This document shows, piece by piece, positions 27,036-34,858 of a stretch of 64,000 nt of DNA. The stretch comes from Nonlabens dokdonensis DSW-6. GTDB lineage: Bacteria; Bacteroidota; Bacteroidia; Flavobacteriales; Flavobacteriaceae. Each line of letters opens with the position of its first letter. The stretch's first letter is position 1. The position numbers were made by a program, and so were the translations under genes. The stretch spans positions 2,853,501-2,917,500 of the forward strand of contig NC_020156.1 in the NCBI RefSeq assembly GCF_000332115.1, written 5' to 3'. Below the pieces are notes generated by a model, which saw only the letters and a list, made by a program, of their open reading frames with translations, was not told the origin of the DNA and did not search any database.

Positions 27036-27665
27036 TTAAGGTAATTTACTTAGAATAAGACCTCCGGTTGCAGTGGCATCGTGAGCTGGCCCTTCTAAAC
27101 CGAAGCCCTTATGGCTATTTTCAGAGTTTTCTTTATGTTCATGGGTTGTATTGCAGGGTTCTGTTGAGTAGGATACCAAGTTAGTTATATCAAATCTAAA
27201 AACGTCATCCTTAGAATCCTTGAAGGTAAGCCAGTTGTGATTAAAAGCGCTTATTTCTATTTGATTTCCACCATTGTCACTTTTATCATAAAAATATGTC
27301 AATACTCTAGTTTCATTACAGTAATTGAGACCTATTAATCTTATAGAAGGTTTGTCAGTTCTTAAAGTGCCGCTCGTTGCGATGTATTTGTTGTTATTAG
27401 AATCAAGCTCCCAGTTGACTTGTAAATACACTTCGTATTCCTGATCAATTAAATATTCTTTACTTTGATTCTTTTGATCCAATACAATATTAAATATAGG
27501 TATGTTGCTGGATATAGGATCATGTAAAAATTTTAAAGACTTATCTTCTGTGCTTTTTTCGATAATTTTTTCATTATCGTTAATAGTATTTTCATTATCA
27601 GGGTTTTCTTTACAAGATGAGAATAGAATTATGCAAAGTAGAGGCAATAAAATTTTAGTTTTCAT
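27036..27665 (-). CDS. Lipoprotein of unknown function, first gene of the two-component operon
   Basis: The 209-residue product has a lipoprotein signal (LCIILFSSC, cysteine near residue 18) and no family I recognise. Its centre is beta-rich, and the C-terminal part has a His/Glu-rich stretch (CNTTHEHKENSENSHKG) that might bind metal. Its stop is 21 bases before the kinase start, so it is probably cotranscribed with the sensor and regulator and could be a periplasmic accessory or a target of the system. A TACCC-type inverted repeat lies about 50 bases upstream of its start codon, consistent with autoregulation. Function is open. Confidence 0.7.
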   Translation of the reverse strand: MKTKILLPLLCIILFSSCKENPDNENTINDNEKIIEKSTEDKSLKFLHDPISSNIPIFNIVLDQKNQSKEYLIDQEYEVYLQVNWELDSNNNKYIATSGTLRTDKPSIRLIGLNYCNETRVLTYFYDKSDNGGNQIEISAFNHNWLTFKDSKDDVFRFDITNLVSYSTEPCNTTHEHKENSENSHKGFGLEGPAHDATATGGLILSKLP

Positions 27666-27717
27666 TTGATTGAATTTAAAGAAGAATAAAAATGTTAGTT
27701 TTAAATGGAATTTGAAA

Positions 27718-27733
27718 TACCCTTTAAAGGGTA
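27718..27733. promoter_or_regulatory. NarL-like 7-2-7 inverted repeat (TACCCTTTAAAGGGTA)
   Basis: A perfect palindrome extending to AAATACCC...GGGTATTT (27715-27736), with the same 7-2-7 geometry as the site at 24421. It lies upstream of the lipoprotein/kinase/regulator operon. Confidence 0.5.
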
Positions 27734-27791
27734 TTTTTTAAATCATCCATCTTTAAAGAAACCATAAAAATTACATACTAACAATTTAAAA

Positions 27792-27822
27792 CTAAAAAAT
27801 CCTATCAAAAGGATAGGATTTA
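27792..27822 (-). terminator. Intrinsic terminator after the M28 peptidase gene
   Basis: AAATCCTATC and GGATAGGATTT pair around a short loop; on the minus strand the stem is followed by TTTTTTA. It lies just downstream of the peptidase stop codon. Confidence 0.78.
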
Positions 27823-27846
27823 GGTTAAAGGGCTAAGAATAGTGAA

Positions 27847-29187
27847 TTATCTAAAAACTCCACTAGGAAAACTCACCATACTTTCTATACCATCTTTACC
27901 TACGGCGGCAACTCCAAAAAACGAATTGTCTATTACTATTTCTTTCAGTGTATACTCAGTAACATCACCTACATATCGAGAATTATCCCATGTAGGACTT
28001 GTGGTATCTCGCCAGTAAATTTTATAACCTACAGCATCTTTTACCTTATCCCATTTTAACTTGGCATCTGCCTCAACAATTCCACCTATTTTGACATTTT
28101 CAGGTGGAGTAGGAGCCCAAGCTAACTGTGCCAAATTAATAGCATTTACTGCAGTTAACTTTCTAGCATAAGGAAAATTTACATGCTTTACCACATCTCC
28201 ATAAGCGATACCATCTTCTACGCGTATGTCTTGATGCTGTTGGGTGTAATTTTCATGAGCCTCCATAATACGTATTCCTGGAAAACCTAAATCAGCAAAA
28301 GGCCTGTGGTGACCTCCACGACCGAAACGATCTAATCTGTAAACCATCATAGGCTTCATCTCTGGCATATACACTTTTACCGATTTGTGAATATAACGAG
28401 CCAGCTGTCTAGAAATACCGTCTACTTCACCACCATAGAAACGACGCATGCGACGTTGTCTTTCAGTTTCAGTAGGGTCTGTAGGTTCAGAGAAGATTCT
28501 AAATTCTCTATTATCAATCACGCCATCCACACCTTTTATGTTACCTATCATGTCGTTATTTAAAAAACCGATCACGTTCCATTCTTTTTTCTTTGCATAT
28601 TCTGCAAGACCTTTACCACCGAATAGTCCTTGTTCTTCACCACTCAATCCTACGTATACGATACTGTTTTTAAATTTTCTCTTAGATAGCACTCTTGCTG
28701 CTTCTATAGTTCCTGCCATTCCACTGGCATTGTCATTTGCACCAGGCGCATCAGTAGTAAAATCCATGGTATCACTTGCTCTGGAATCAATATCGCCACT
28801 CATCATTACCATGTCATTAGGATTATCTGTACCTCTTTGAATAGCAACAACATTAACTACGTAGGCATCTTTAGGAACACGATTTCCCATTTCTGTAGTT
28901 ACCAGATCCTTTTGGTAAAACACTTCTAGACAGCCACCGCAATCTGCTGATATTTTATCAAATTCTGCTTTGATCCATCTTCTAGCAGCACCTATTCCTC
29001 TCGTGTTAGAAACCGTATCTGAGAAAGTGTTTCTCGTACCAAAACCTGCTAGTTTTCGCACGTCATTCTCAATGCGATCTGCACTTACTTCATCTATTAT
29101 GTTATACAAATCCATTTGATTCTCACTTGGGACTTGAGCTGTTACCATCCCACTAATTATAAAGGCAAAGAATATTATTTTTTTCAT
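27847..29187 (-). CDS. M28 family zinc metallopeptidase with C-terminal fibronectin III domain
   Basis: The 446-residue product has a signal peptide (MKKIIFFAFIISGMVTAQ). The peptidase domain shows the dizinc motifs: Asp in GDIDSRASD near 131, Asp in APGANDNASG near 150, the catalytic/ligand Glu pair in LSGEEQG near 184, Asp in NNDMIGN near 210, and the final His in GHHRPFADLGFPGIRI near 290. Residues about 355-446 look like a fibronectin type III domain (VKIGGIVEADAKLKW). It is a secreted or periplasmic aminopeptidase-like enzyme, probably for scavenging peptides. It stands alone, ended by its own terminator. Confidence 0.92.
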   Translation of the reverse strand: MKKIIFFAFIISGMVTAQVPSENQMDLYNIIDEVSADRIENDVRKLAGFGTRNTFSDTVSNTRGIGAARRWIKAEFDKISADCGGCLEVFYQKDLVTTEMGNRVPKDAYVVNVVAIQRGTDNPNDMVMMSGDIDSRASDTMDFTTDAPGANDNASGMAGTIEAARVLSKRKFKNSIVYVGLSGEEQGLFGGKGLAEYAKKKEWNVIGFLNNDMIGNIKGVDGVIDNREFRIFSEPTDPTETERQRRMRRFYGGEVDGISRQLARYIHKSVKVYMPEMKPMMVYRLDRFGRGGHHRPFADLGFPGIRIMEAHENYTQQHQDIRVEDGIAYGDVVKHVNFPYARKLTAVNAINLAQLAWAPTPPENVKIGGIVEADAKLKWDKVKDAVGYKIYWRDTTSPTWDNSRYVGDVTEYTLKEIVIDNSFFGVAAVGKDGIESMVSFPSGVFR

Positions 29188-29291
29188 TTTAACTAATTTG
29201 GGTCTAAGATAGCAACTAGCAAACTTTGAAACTCTACTAAATTGTTAAAGAATGGAATCTGGATTGTTCAACTTTTACTTATTTCTTGTGA

Positions 29292-29307
29292 CGCTTTCGC
29301 GAAAGCG
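29292..29307. repeat. Palindromic repeat copy 8
   Basis: Exact core between the M28 peptidase start and the terminator of the first MscS gene. Confidence 0.95.
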
Positions 29308-29312
29308 AGATC

Positions 29313-29341
29313 AAAAAAAAGCCAATCATAATAGATTGGCT
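29313..29341 (-). terminator. Intrinsic terminator after the first MscS gene
   Basis: AGCCAATC and GATTGGCT form an 8-bp stem with a 6-base loop, with eight T on the minus strand. Confidence 0.85.
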
Positions 29342-29365
29342 CTTGTGGAGGAATAATAGTTTTAA

Positions 29366-30226
29366 TTATGCTTTTTTCTTGATTTCTACTGCATGCGGAT
29401 AAGGAATCTCGATATTTTCCTTGTCTAAAGTTAACTTTGTGTTTTCTACTGTCCAAAAATATACATCCCAATAATCTTCTGGTTTGCAGTATGGTCTTAC
29501 AGCTAAATTTACAGAACTATCTGCTAGCTCGCTCACATTCACAGAAGGCGCTGGATCTTTTAGAACCTGAGAGTTTGATTCAAGCATACTTAATAAGGCA
29601 TCTTTTGCTTGTTTTATATTTTCACCATAGCCTATTCCTACAGTGGTATCAACTCTCATTTTACCTTCTGCAGAGTAATTTACGACATTGCCATTTGCCA
29701 TCGGGCCATTGGGAATAATAGCAAGTTTATTTTGTGGGGTAATTAGCTTTGTAACGAGAATGTCTATTTCTTTAACAGCACCTAACTCACCTTGAGCCTC
29801 TATTAAATCTCCTATTTTATAAGGTTTAAATATTAGAATTAGCACTCCACCTGCAAAGTTAGATAATGAGCCTTGTAACGCAAGACCTATCGCGAGACCT
29901 GCTGCTGCTAGGATTGCTGCAAAGCTTGCTGTCTCAACTCCTAATGTACCTGCGACAGTAACCACTAATAGAACAGTTAATGTCCACTTAATAAGATTAG
30001 TTAAAAACTTTCTTAAGGTGAGGTCATAATCTCTTTTCTCCATCAACTTGCGTACGAACTTCACAAGTTTTTTAATGATGAATGCTCCTATGATGTAAAT
30101 TAAAATTGCTTTTAATAAAGGCACACCATATTCAAGTGCATAACTTGTTATATTCTCAATACTGAAACCGCTAGAATCAATATTGATATCTGCGTTTTCA
30201 GCTTCAACAATTGGGTTTTGAATCAT
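29366..30226 (-). CDS. Small-conductance mechanosensitive channel (MscS family)
   Basis: The 286-residue protein has the compact MscS layout: three membrane helices in the first 125 residues, the third being the glycine/alanine-rich pore helix (FAAILAAAGLAIGLALQGSLSNFAGG), and then a beta domain with the motif FKPYKIGDLIEAQGELGAVKEIDI and a C-terminal alpha/beta domain. It opens under membrane tension to release solutes during osmotic down-shock. It is a paralogue of the next gene upstream, and both have their own terminators, so they are probably separate transcription units. Confidence 0.94.
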   Translation of the reverse strand: MIQNPIVEAENADINIDSSGFSIENITSYALEYGVPLLKAILIYIIGAFIIKKLVKFVRKLMEKRDYDLTLRKFLTNLIKWTLTVLLVVTVAGTLGVETASFAAILAAAGLAIGLALQGSLSNFAGGVLILIFKPYKIGDLIEAQGELGAVKEIDILVTKLITPQNKLAIIPNGPMANGNVVNYSAEGKMRVDTTVGIGYGENIKQAKDALLSMLESNSQVLKDPAPSVNVSELADSSVNLAVRPYCKPEDYWDVYFWTVENTKLTLDKENIEIPYPHAVEIKKKA

Positions 30227-30352
30227 TTTAAAATTATTTATAGGTTGTTTTAAGCAAAGCTATTGACTTATAAATCAGATTTTAAAAATGATAGATACAT
30301 TTTATTCCTTTTGCTTTTCATCAATTAAAAAATGCTCATAATCGATTTTAAA

Positions 30353-30383
30353 CAAAAAAAAGTCACTTCGATTGAAGTGACTT
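30353..30383 (-). terminator. Intrinsic terminator after the second MscS gene
   Basis: AAGTCACTTC and GAAGTGACTT form a 10-bp stem with loop GATT, with a T-run on the minus strand. Confidence 0.87.
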
Positions 30384-30404
30384 TGTAATATAATTAGAGT
30401 TAAA

Positions 30405-31226
30405 TTATCCTTGCTTTTGTATTTCCACTTGATGTGGATAAGGAATTTCAACTCCAATGGCATCTAATGCAGGTTTAAAGTTTTTTTGTAAATAGAAGTT
30501 AACTGTCCAAACATCTGCAGTAAGTGTATAAGGACGTACAATTATATTGATAGAACTTCCTGCATTTTCAGTAACCTCTACTACAGGTGCTGGCTCTTCT
30601 AACACTAGTGGATGATCAGTACACAACTTTCTTAATGTCTCAAGAACTTTAGGAACATCTGCATCATAACTTACACCTATCATAGTCTCACATCTCAAAA
30701 TACCTTCACTATTAAAGTTTATAATATTACCATTAAGTAATGGGCCATTAGGTATAATCGCTAGTTTACGAGAAAAGGTCACCACTTTAGTTTGTAAAAT
30801 ATCGATTTCTTTTATAGTTCCAGTGATACCTTGTGCTTCAATCGTGTCACCTACTTTAAAAGGTTTAAATAACAGTAATAAAACGCCACCTGCAAAATTA
30901 GATAAAGAGCCTTGTAAAGCAAGTCCTATAGCTAGTCCTGCGGCTCCTATTATTGCTGCAAAGCTAGTTGTTTCTATACCTATCGTGCCTATAATCGATA
31001 CCATTAGTAAGATCCACAATGCCCAGCTAATGAGGTTAAGTAGAAACTTTTCTAATGTCACATCGTACTCACGTAAGGACATAAATTTTCTGGCTAGCTT
31101 CACAACTCTTTTAATTAACCATCTACCTATAATGTAGATAAGAATTGCTTTTAAAATAGGGATACCGTAATCTAAAATCAGTTCAAACCCTTTTTCAACA
31201 TTAAAATTTTCAAACAATTTATTCAT
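30405..31226 (-). CDS. Small-conductance mechanosensitive channel (MscS family), paralogue
   Basis: The 273-residue protein matches its downstream neighbour along its length: ILKAILIYIIG in the first helix, pore helix FAAIIGAAGLAIGLALQGSLSNFAGG, then FKPFKVGDTIEAQGITGTIKEIDI. The two differ mainly in the N-terminal tail and the C-terminal domain, so they arose by tandem duplication well before now. Role as above: an osmotic safety valve in the inner membrane. The palindromic repeat at 31300 sits upstream. Confidence 0.94.
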   Translation of the reverse strand: MNKLFENFNVEKGFELILDYGIPILKAILIYIIGRWLIKRVVKLARKFMSLREYDVTLEKFLLNLISWALWILLMVSIIGTIGIETTSFAAIIGAAGLAIGLALQGSLSNFAGGVLLLLFKPFKVGDTIEAQGITGTIKEIDILQTKVVTFSRKLAIIPNGPLLNGNIINFNSEGILRCETMIGVSYDADVPKVLETLRKLCTDHPLVLEEPAPVVEVTENAGSSINIIVRPYTLTADVWTVNFYLQKNFKPALDAIGVEIPYPHQVEIQKQG

Positions 31227-31299
31227 AGCTGCAAAGTTAAAATAAGCCTACACAACTGGTGTTTAGGATTTGTTAATACTCTTAGTTTGTTTAGTTAAC

Positions 31300-31315
31300 C
31301 GCTTTCGCGAAAGCG
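31300..31315. repeat. Palindromic repeat copy 9
   Basis: Exact core between the MscS start and the terminator of the fad operon. Confidence 0.95.
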
Positions 31316-31330
31316 AGATTATAAAACAAA

Positions 31331-31365
31331 AAAAAGCCGCTAACAATTGAACTTGGTAGCGGCTT
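31331..31365 (-). terminator. Intrinsic terminator of the fad operon
   Basis: AAGCCGCTA and TAGCGGCTT form a 9-bp stem, with a T-run on the minus strand, 20 bases after the acyl-CoA dehydrogenase stop. Confidence 0.87.
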
Positions 31366-31384
31366 ATAGAAAGTCTAAAGACTT

Positions 31385-33196
31385 CTAAAATGGATATTTA
31401 TTAGCCTCTGTTACAGTATCTGCAATTGTATTTCTCAATCCTACAATGTTAGGTAAGTTAGTATACTTAGTAAAACGCTTTAATCCCATAAGCATCATAC
31501 GTTGTTCATCACCTTCTGCAAAGCTGGATATTCCTTCTTCGGCTCTAGCTTGAACAATTTTTGAAGCTTGATAGAGGTAATATTGTGACATGGCAATTTG
31601 CTCTTTTTGAGCTTCTACACTTGTACGAGCAATATTCTTTTGGGTTCTTAGAATCGCACTTTCTGCCATGTAGATTTCAATAAGAATATCTGACGCAGCA
31701 AGAAGTAATTGTTGGTTTTCTTCTAAGGCTGGTCCAAATTTTTGAACAGCGCTTCCTGCTACCATTAAAAATACTTTTTTCAATTTCTTGATCATATCCA
31801 TTTCTTCGCTCAACGGCTCAGAGAAATCTGGAGTGTCAAAAGAAGGGATAGAAGTAAGCTCATTTCCTACTGCCATAGCAGGTTCTAAAAGATTCACATG
31901 ACCTTTCATAGCTTTTTTAACTAGCATTCCTACTGCTAGCATGCGGTTGATCTCGTTAGTACCTTCATAGATACGTGATATACGAGCATCTCTCCATGCA
32001 GCTTCCATAGGAGCATCTGCACTGAAGCCCATACCACCATAAATCTGTATACCTTCATCACTACAAATTTGCATGTCTTCAGATACGGCTACTTTAAGAA
32101 TAGAACATTCTATAGCAAATTCTTCAACTCCTTTCAATTCTGACTCTGCAAAAGTTGCTCCTTCTTCTTGACGTTTATGGATTCTGTTTTCAATGTCTTT
32201 TGCTGCACGATAAGAAGCACTTTCTCCTACATAAGCGTTAGTAGCCATTTCAGCAATCTTTTTACGGATCGCACCAAATTTTGCAATAGGAGTATTGAAT
32301 TGCTCACGTTCATTGGCGTATTGTGTAGCCAGTGTAATAACACGACGTTGTGCGTCTAGACATGCTGCTGCAAGTTTTATACGACCTACATTCAATGCAT
32401 TCATAGCTATTTTAAATCCTTCACCGCGACCAGCCAGCATATTTTCTACAGGAACCATGCAGTCATTAAAGAATACCTGTCGAGTAGAAGAGGAGTGGAT
32501 ACCTAACTTCTTCTCTTCTTCACCCATGGAAATACCATTGCTAGGATCATTTTCTACGATAAAACCAGTAATGTTTTTATCGTCTCCAAGTCGAGCAAAT
32601 ACTACAAATACATTACAGAAACCGGCGTTTGAGATCCACATTTTCTGACCGTTAATTTTATAGTGTTTTCCATCCTCGGTAAGTTCTGCTTTAGTTTTAC
32701 CAGAGTTGGCATCACTTCCTGCACCAGGTTCTGTTAAACAATAAGCTCCAAACCACTCACCAGTAGCAAGTTTAGGCACATATTTTTTCTTTTGCTCTTC
32801 TGTACCATACAAAGTGATAGGCATAGTACCAATACCAGTATGTGCTCCAAAAGCAGTCGCAATAGAACCAGTAGCTCCAGAAATATAGTCACAAACGAGC
32901 ATAGTAGAAACAAAGCCCATTCCTAAACCGTCATATTCTTCGGGAATAGCAATTCCCAAGAATCCCATTTCACCAGCCTTACGCATTACTTCTTCGGTAA
33001 GTGCGTAATCTTTCTTTTCAAAACGTTCTTTATGAGGAACAATTTCTTTATCCACAAATTCTGTAACGCTATCACGCATCATTTTTTGCTCATCAGAAAA
33101 ATCTTCTGGAGTAAAAATATCTTCTGGATTTGATTCTTTTACGATGAATTGTCCACCGCGTATCATACTTTCTTTATTTATCGTTTCTTGTGACAT
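31385..33196 (-). CDS. fadE: Acyl-CoA dehydrogenase (FadE-like)
   Basis: The 603-residue flavoenzyme has the acyl-CoA dehydrogenase core, with YCLTEPGAGSDANSGKT near residue 155-170 and WISNAG near 190 contacting FAD, and the catalytic base in RIYEGTNEINRML near 430. The C-terminal extension of about 160 residues is typical of the long FadE enzymes of Bacillus and Bacteroidota. It catalyses the first step of fatty acid beta-oxidation, acyl-CoA to trans-2-enoyl-CoA, in the cytoplasm. It is the last gene of a marR-fadN-fadA-fadE locus, separated from fadA by a four-helix-bundle gene. Confidence 0.94.
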   Translation of the reverse strand: MSQETINKESMIRGGQFIVKESNPEDIFTPEDFSDEQKMMRDSVTEFVDKEIVPHKERFEKKDYALTEEVMRKAGEMGFLGIAIPEEYDGLGMGFVSTMLVCDYISGATGSIATAFGAHTGIGTMPITLYGTEEQKKKYVPKLATGEWFGAYCLTEPGAGSDANSGKTKAELTEDGKHYKINGQKMWISNAGFCNVFVVFARLGDDKNITGFIVENDPSNGISMGEEEKKLGIHSSSTRQVFFNDCMVPVENMLAGRGEGFKIAMNALNVGRIKLAAACLDAQRRVITLATQYANEREQFNTPIAKFGAIRKKIAEMATNAYVGESASYRAAKDIENRIHKRQEEGATFAESELKGVEEFAIECSILKVAVSEDMQICSDEGIQIYGGMGFSADAPMEAAWRDARISRIYEGTNEINRMLAVGMLVKKAMKGHVNLLEPAMAVGNELTSIPSFDTPDFSEPLSEEMDMIKKLKKVFLMVAGSAVQKFGPALEENQQLLLAASDILIEIYMAESAILRTQKNIARTSVEAQKEQIAMSQYYLYQASKIVQARAEEGISSFAEGDEQRMMLMGLKRFTKYTNLPNIVGLRNTIADTVTEANKYPF

Positions 33197-33237
33197 ATCT
33201 ATCTTTTATCTTTTATTTGACCTTTAGTGATTAGAAT

Positions 33238-33262
33238 TAAGAGATGAGAAATTAGAAATAAG
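33238..33262. repeat. AT-rich repeat flanking the four-helix-bundle gene, downstream side
   Basis: The segment containing AGAGATGAGAAATTAGAAAT resembles the reverse complement of 33628-33651 (AGAAATTAGAGATAAGAAAT). The two copies lie in inverted orientation on either side of the inserted gene. Confidence 0.5.
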
Positions 33263-33265
33263 ACT

Positions 33266-33625
33266 TTATAACTGTCCCATAAATCCAATTACCATTCTTT
33301 GAAATTCATTGTTTTTATTATCTAAAATTTCAAACTCTTCATTTGAAATATATTTTGCATGTCGTGCAGCTATTAATTGGGTTCCCAATTCAAATGAAGA
33401 ACCTAGAGAATAATCTAAGAAAGTACTAAAAGCTTTGTCTGTTCTAGCTGAACCTTCCGCAATATTAGACGGCATTGAAACGGCACAACTAGTTAATTGA
33501 GACGTTAACCTATATTCCTCACGTTTTGGAAAGCTTGCGGTCAAATCATATACATCTGTCATGATTTCTGTACCCAGCTGCCAAATCTTGAGGTTTCTAT
33601 GATTATGTCTTTTTCGTTGACTCAT
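33266..33625 (-). CDS. Four-helix-bundle protein of the 23S rRNA intervening-sequence family
   Basis: The 119-residue protein has the family pattern: NLKIWQLGTEIMTDVYDLTASFPKREEYRLTSQL, in part, then SMPSNIAEGSARTDKAFSTFLDYSLGSSFELGTQL. These small proteins form pentameric four-helix bundles; relatives are encoded in 23S rRNA intervening sequences and one is the Avd subunit of diversity-generating retroelements. No reverse transcriptase or variable repeat is visible near it. Its position inside the fad operon, between fadA and fadE, with similar AT-rich sequences inverted on each side, suggests it inserted there. Function is unknown. Confidence 0.85.
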   Translation of the reverse strand: MSQRKRHNHRNLKIWQLGTEIMTDVYDLTASFPKREEYRLTSQLTSCAVSMPSNIAEGSARTDKAFSTFLDYSLGSSFELGTQLIAARHAKYISNEEFEILDNKNNEFQRMVIGFMGQL

Positions 33626-33627
33626 TA

Positions 33628-33651
33628 ATCTAATTTCTTATCTCTAATTTC
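33628..33651. repeat. AT-rich repeat flanking the four-helix-bundle gene, upstream side
   Basis: TCTAATTTCTTATCTCTAAT and following bases; the inverted counterpart is at 33238-33262. Confidence 0.5.
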
Positions 33652-33660
33652 TATTATCTA

Positions 33661-34854
33661 TTAAGAAAGAAATTCATAAACTCCACAAGCTCCTTGACCA
33701 GTCCCTACGCACATAGTAACCAATCCATACTTGTTTTTCATATCTTGTTTGCGCATTTCATCAAATAACTGAACGCTTAATTTTGCTCCTGTACAACCTA
33801 GTGGATGTCCTAAAGAAATTGCTCCTCCATTAGGATTTATAATATCAGGATTAAGACCTAACTCACGTATAACAGCTAGAGATTGAGACGCAAACGCCTC
33901 GTTTAACTCTATCATATCAACGTCATTTAAAGTAAGACCAGCCTGTTTCAATGCTTTCGGAATTGCTTTTACAGGTCCTATTCCCATAATTCTAGGAGGA
34001 ACACCTGCAGCGGCAAAGTTCACCATACGTGCAACAGGCTCTAAGTTTAATTCTTTCACCATTTCTTCACTCATAACTAAAACCATTGCAGCACCATCAC
34101 TCATTTGTGAAGAATTACCAGCAGTTACAGAACCACCAGCTGCAAAAACAGGACGTAATTTTGCGAGAACTTCTAATTTAGTATCTGCTCGTGGTCCTTC
34201 ATCTTTATGAACTGTGTAAGTTCTTGTTTCCTTTTTTCCATCATCGTTTAAGAAAGTTTCTTCTACTTGTATAGGAACGATTTGATCTTGGAAACGTCCT
34301 TCAGCTTGTGCTTTTAAGGCTTTTTGATGTGAATTGTATGCAAACTGATCTTGATCTTCTCGAGATACATTAAATTCATTTGCAACGGCTTCAGCTGTTA
34401 GTCCCATTCCCCAATAATAATCCTCATTACCAGCTTTGGCAACGCGATAATCTGGAGTAGGCTTATATCCACCCATTGGAATATAACTCATAGACTCTGC
34501 ACCACCAGCGATGATACAATCTGCCATTCCGGATTGGATTTTTGCGGTTGCCATCGCGATGGTTTCAACACCACTAGCACAGTACCTATTAACTGTTACA
34601 CCTGGTACATCATCAATTTTTAATCCCATCAATGAAATTAGACGCGCCATGTTCAATCCTTGCTCTGCTTCTGGCATGGCGTTACCTATGATTACATCAT
34701 CTATTCTTGTTTTATCAAGATTAGGAACATCTTTAAGCATTGCCTCAATGGTTTCGGCAGCAAGCTCATCAGGTCTTTTAAATCGGAAAACTCCTTTAGG
34801 TGCTTTTCCTACAGCTGTTCTTTTTGCAGCTACTATATATGCGGTTTTCATCAT
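33661..34854 (-). CDS. fadA: Acetyl-CoA C-acyltransferase (3-ketoacyl-CoA thiolase)
   Basis: The 397-residue thiolase has the acyl-accepting cysteine in [10 protein letters not shown] near residue 91, the catalytic His in GHPLGCTGA near 352, and the second cysteine in [15 protein letters not shown] near the end. It performs the last step of beta-oxidation, cleaving 3-ketoacyl-CoA with CoA to acetyl-CoA, in the cytoplasm. Its start (two adjacent ATG codons) is four bases after the fadN stop, so the two are cotranscribed and may form a complex, as in other beta-oxidation multienzymes. Confidence 0.95.
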   Translation of the reverse strand: MMKTAYIVAAKRTAVGKAPKGVFRFKRPDELAAETIEAMLKDVPNLDKTRIDDVIIGNAMPEAEQGLNMARLISLMGLKIDDVPGVTVNRYCASGVETIAMATAKIQSGMADCIIAGGAESMSYIPMGGYKPTPDYRVAKAGNEDYYWGMGLTAEAVANEFNVSREDQDQFAYNSHQKALKAQAEGRFQDQIVPIQVEETFLNDDGKKETRTYTVHKDEGPRADTKLEVLAKLRPVFAAGGSVTAGNSSQMSDGAAMVLVMSEEMVKELNLEPVARMVNFAAAGVPPRIMGIGPVKAIPKALKQAGLTLNDVDMIELNEAFASQSLAVIRELGLNPDIINPNGGAISLGHPLGCTGAKLSVQLFDEMRKQDMKNKYGLVTMCVGTGQGACGVYEFLS

Positions 34855-34858
34855 CTTC

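Noticed and set aside
33266-33625. Four-helix-bundle gene as part of a diversity-generating retroelement
   Set aside because: No reverse transcriptase, template repeat or variable repeat is visible in the window.
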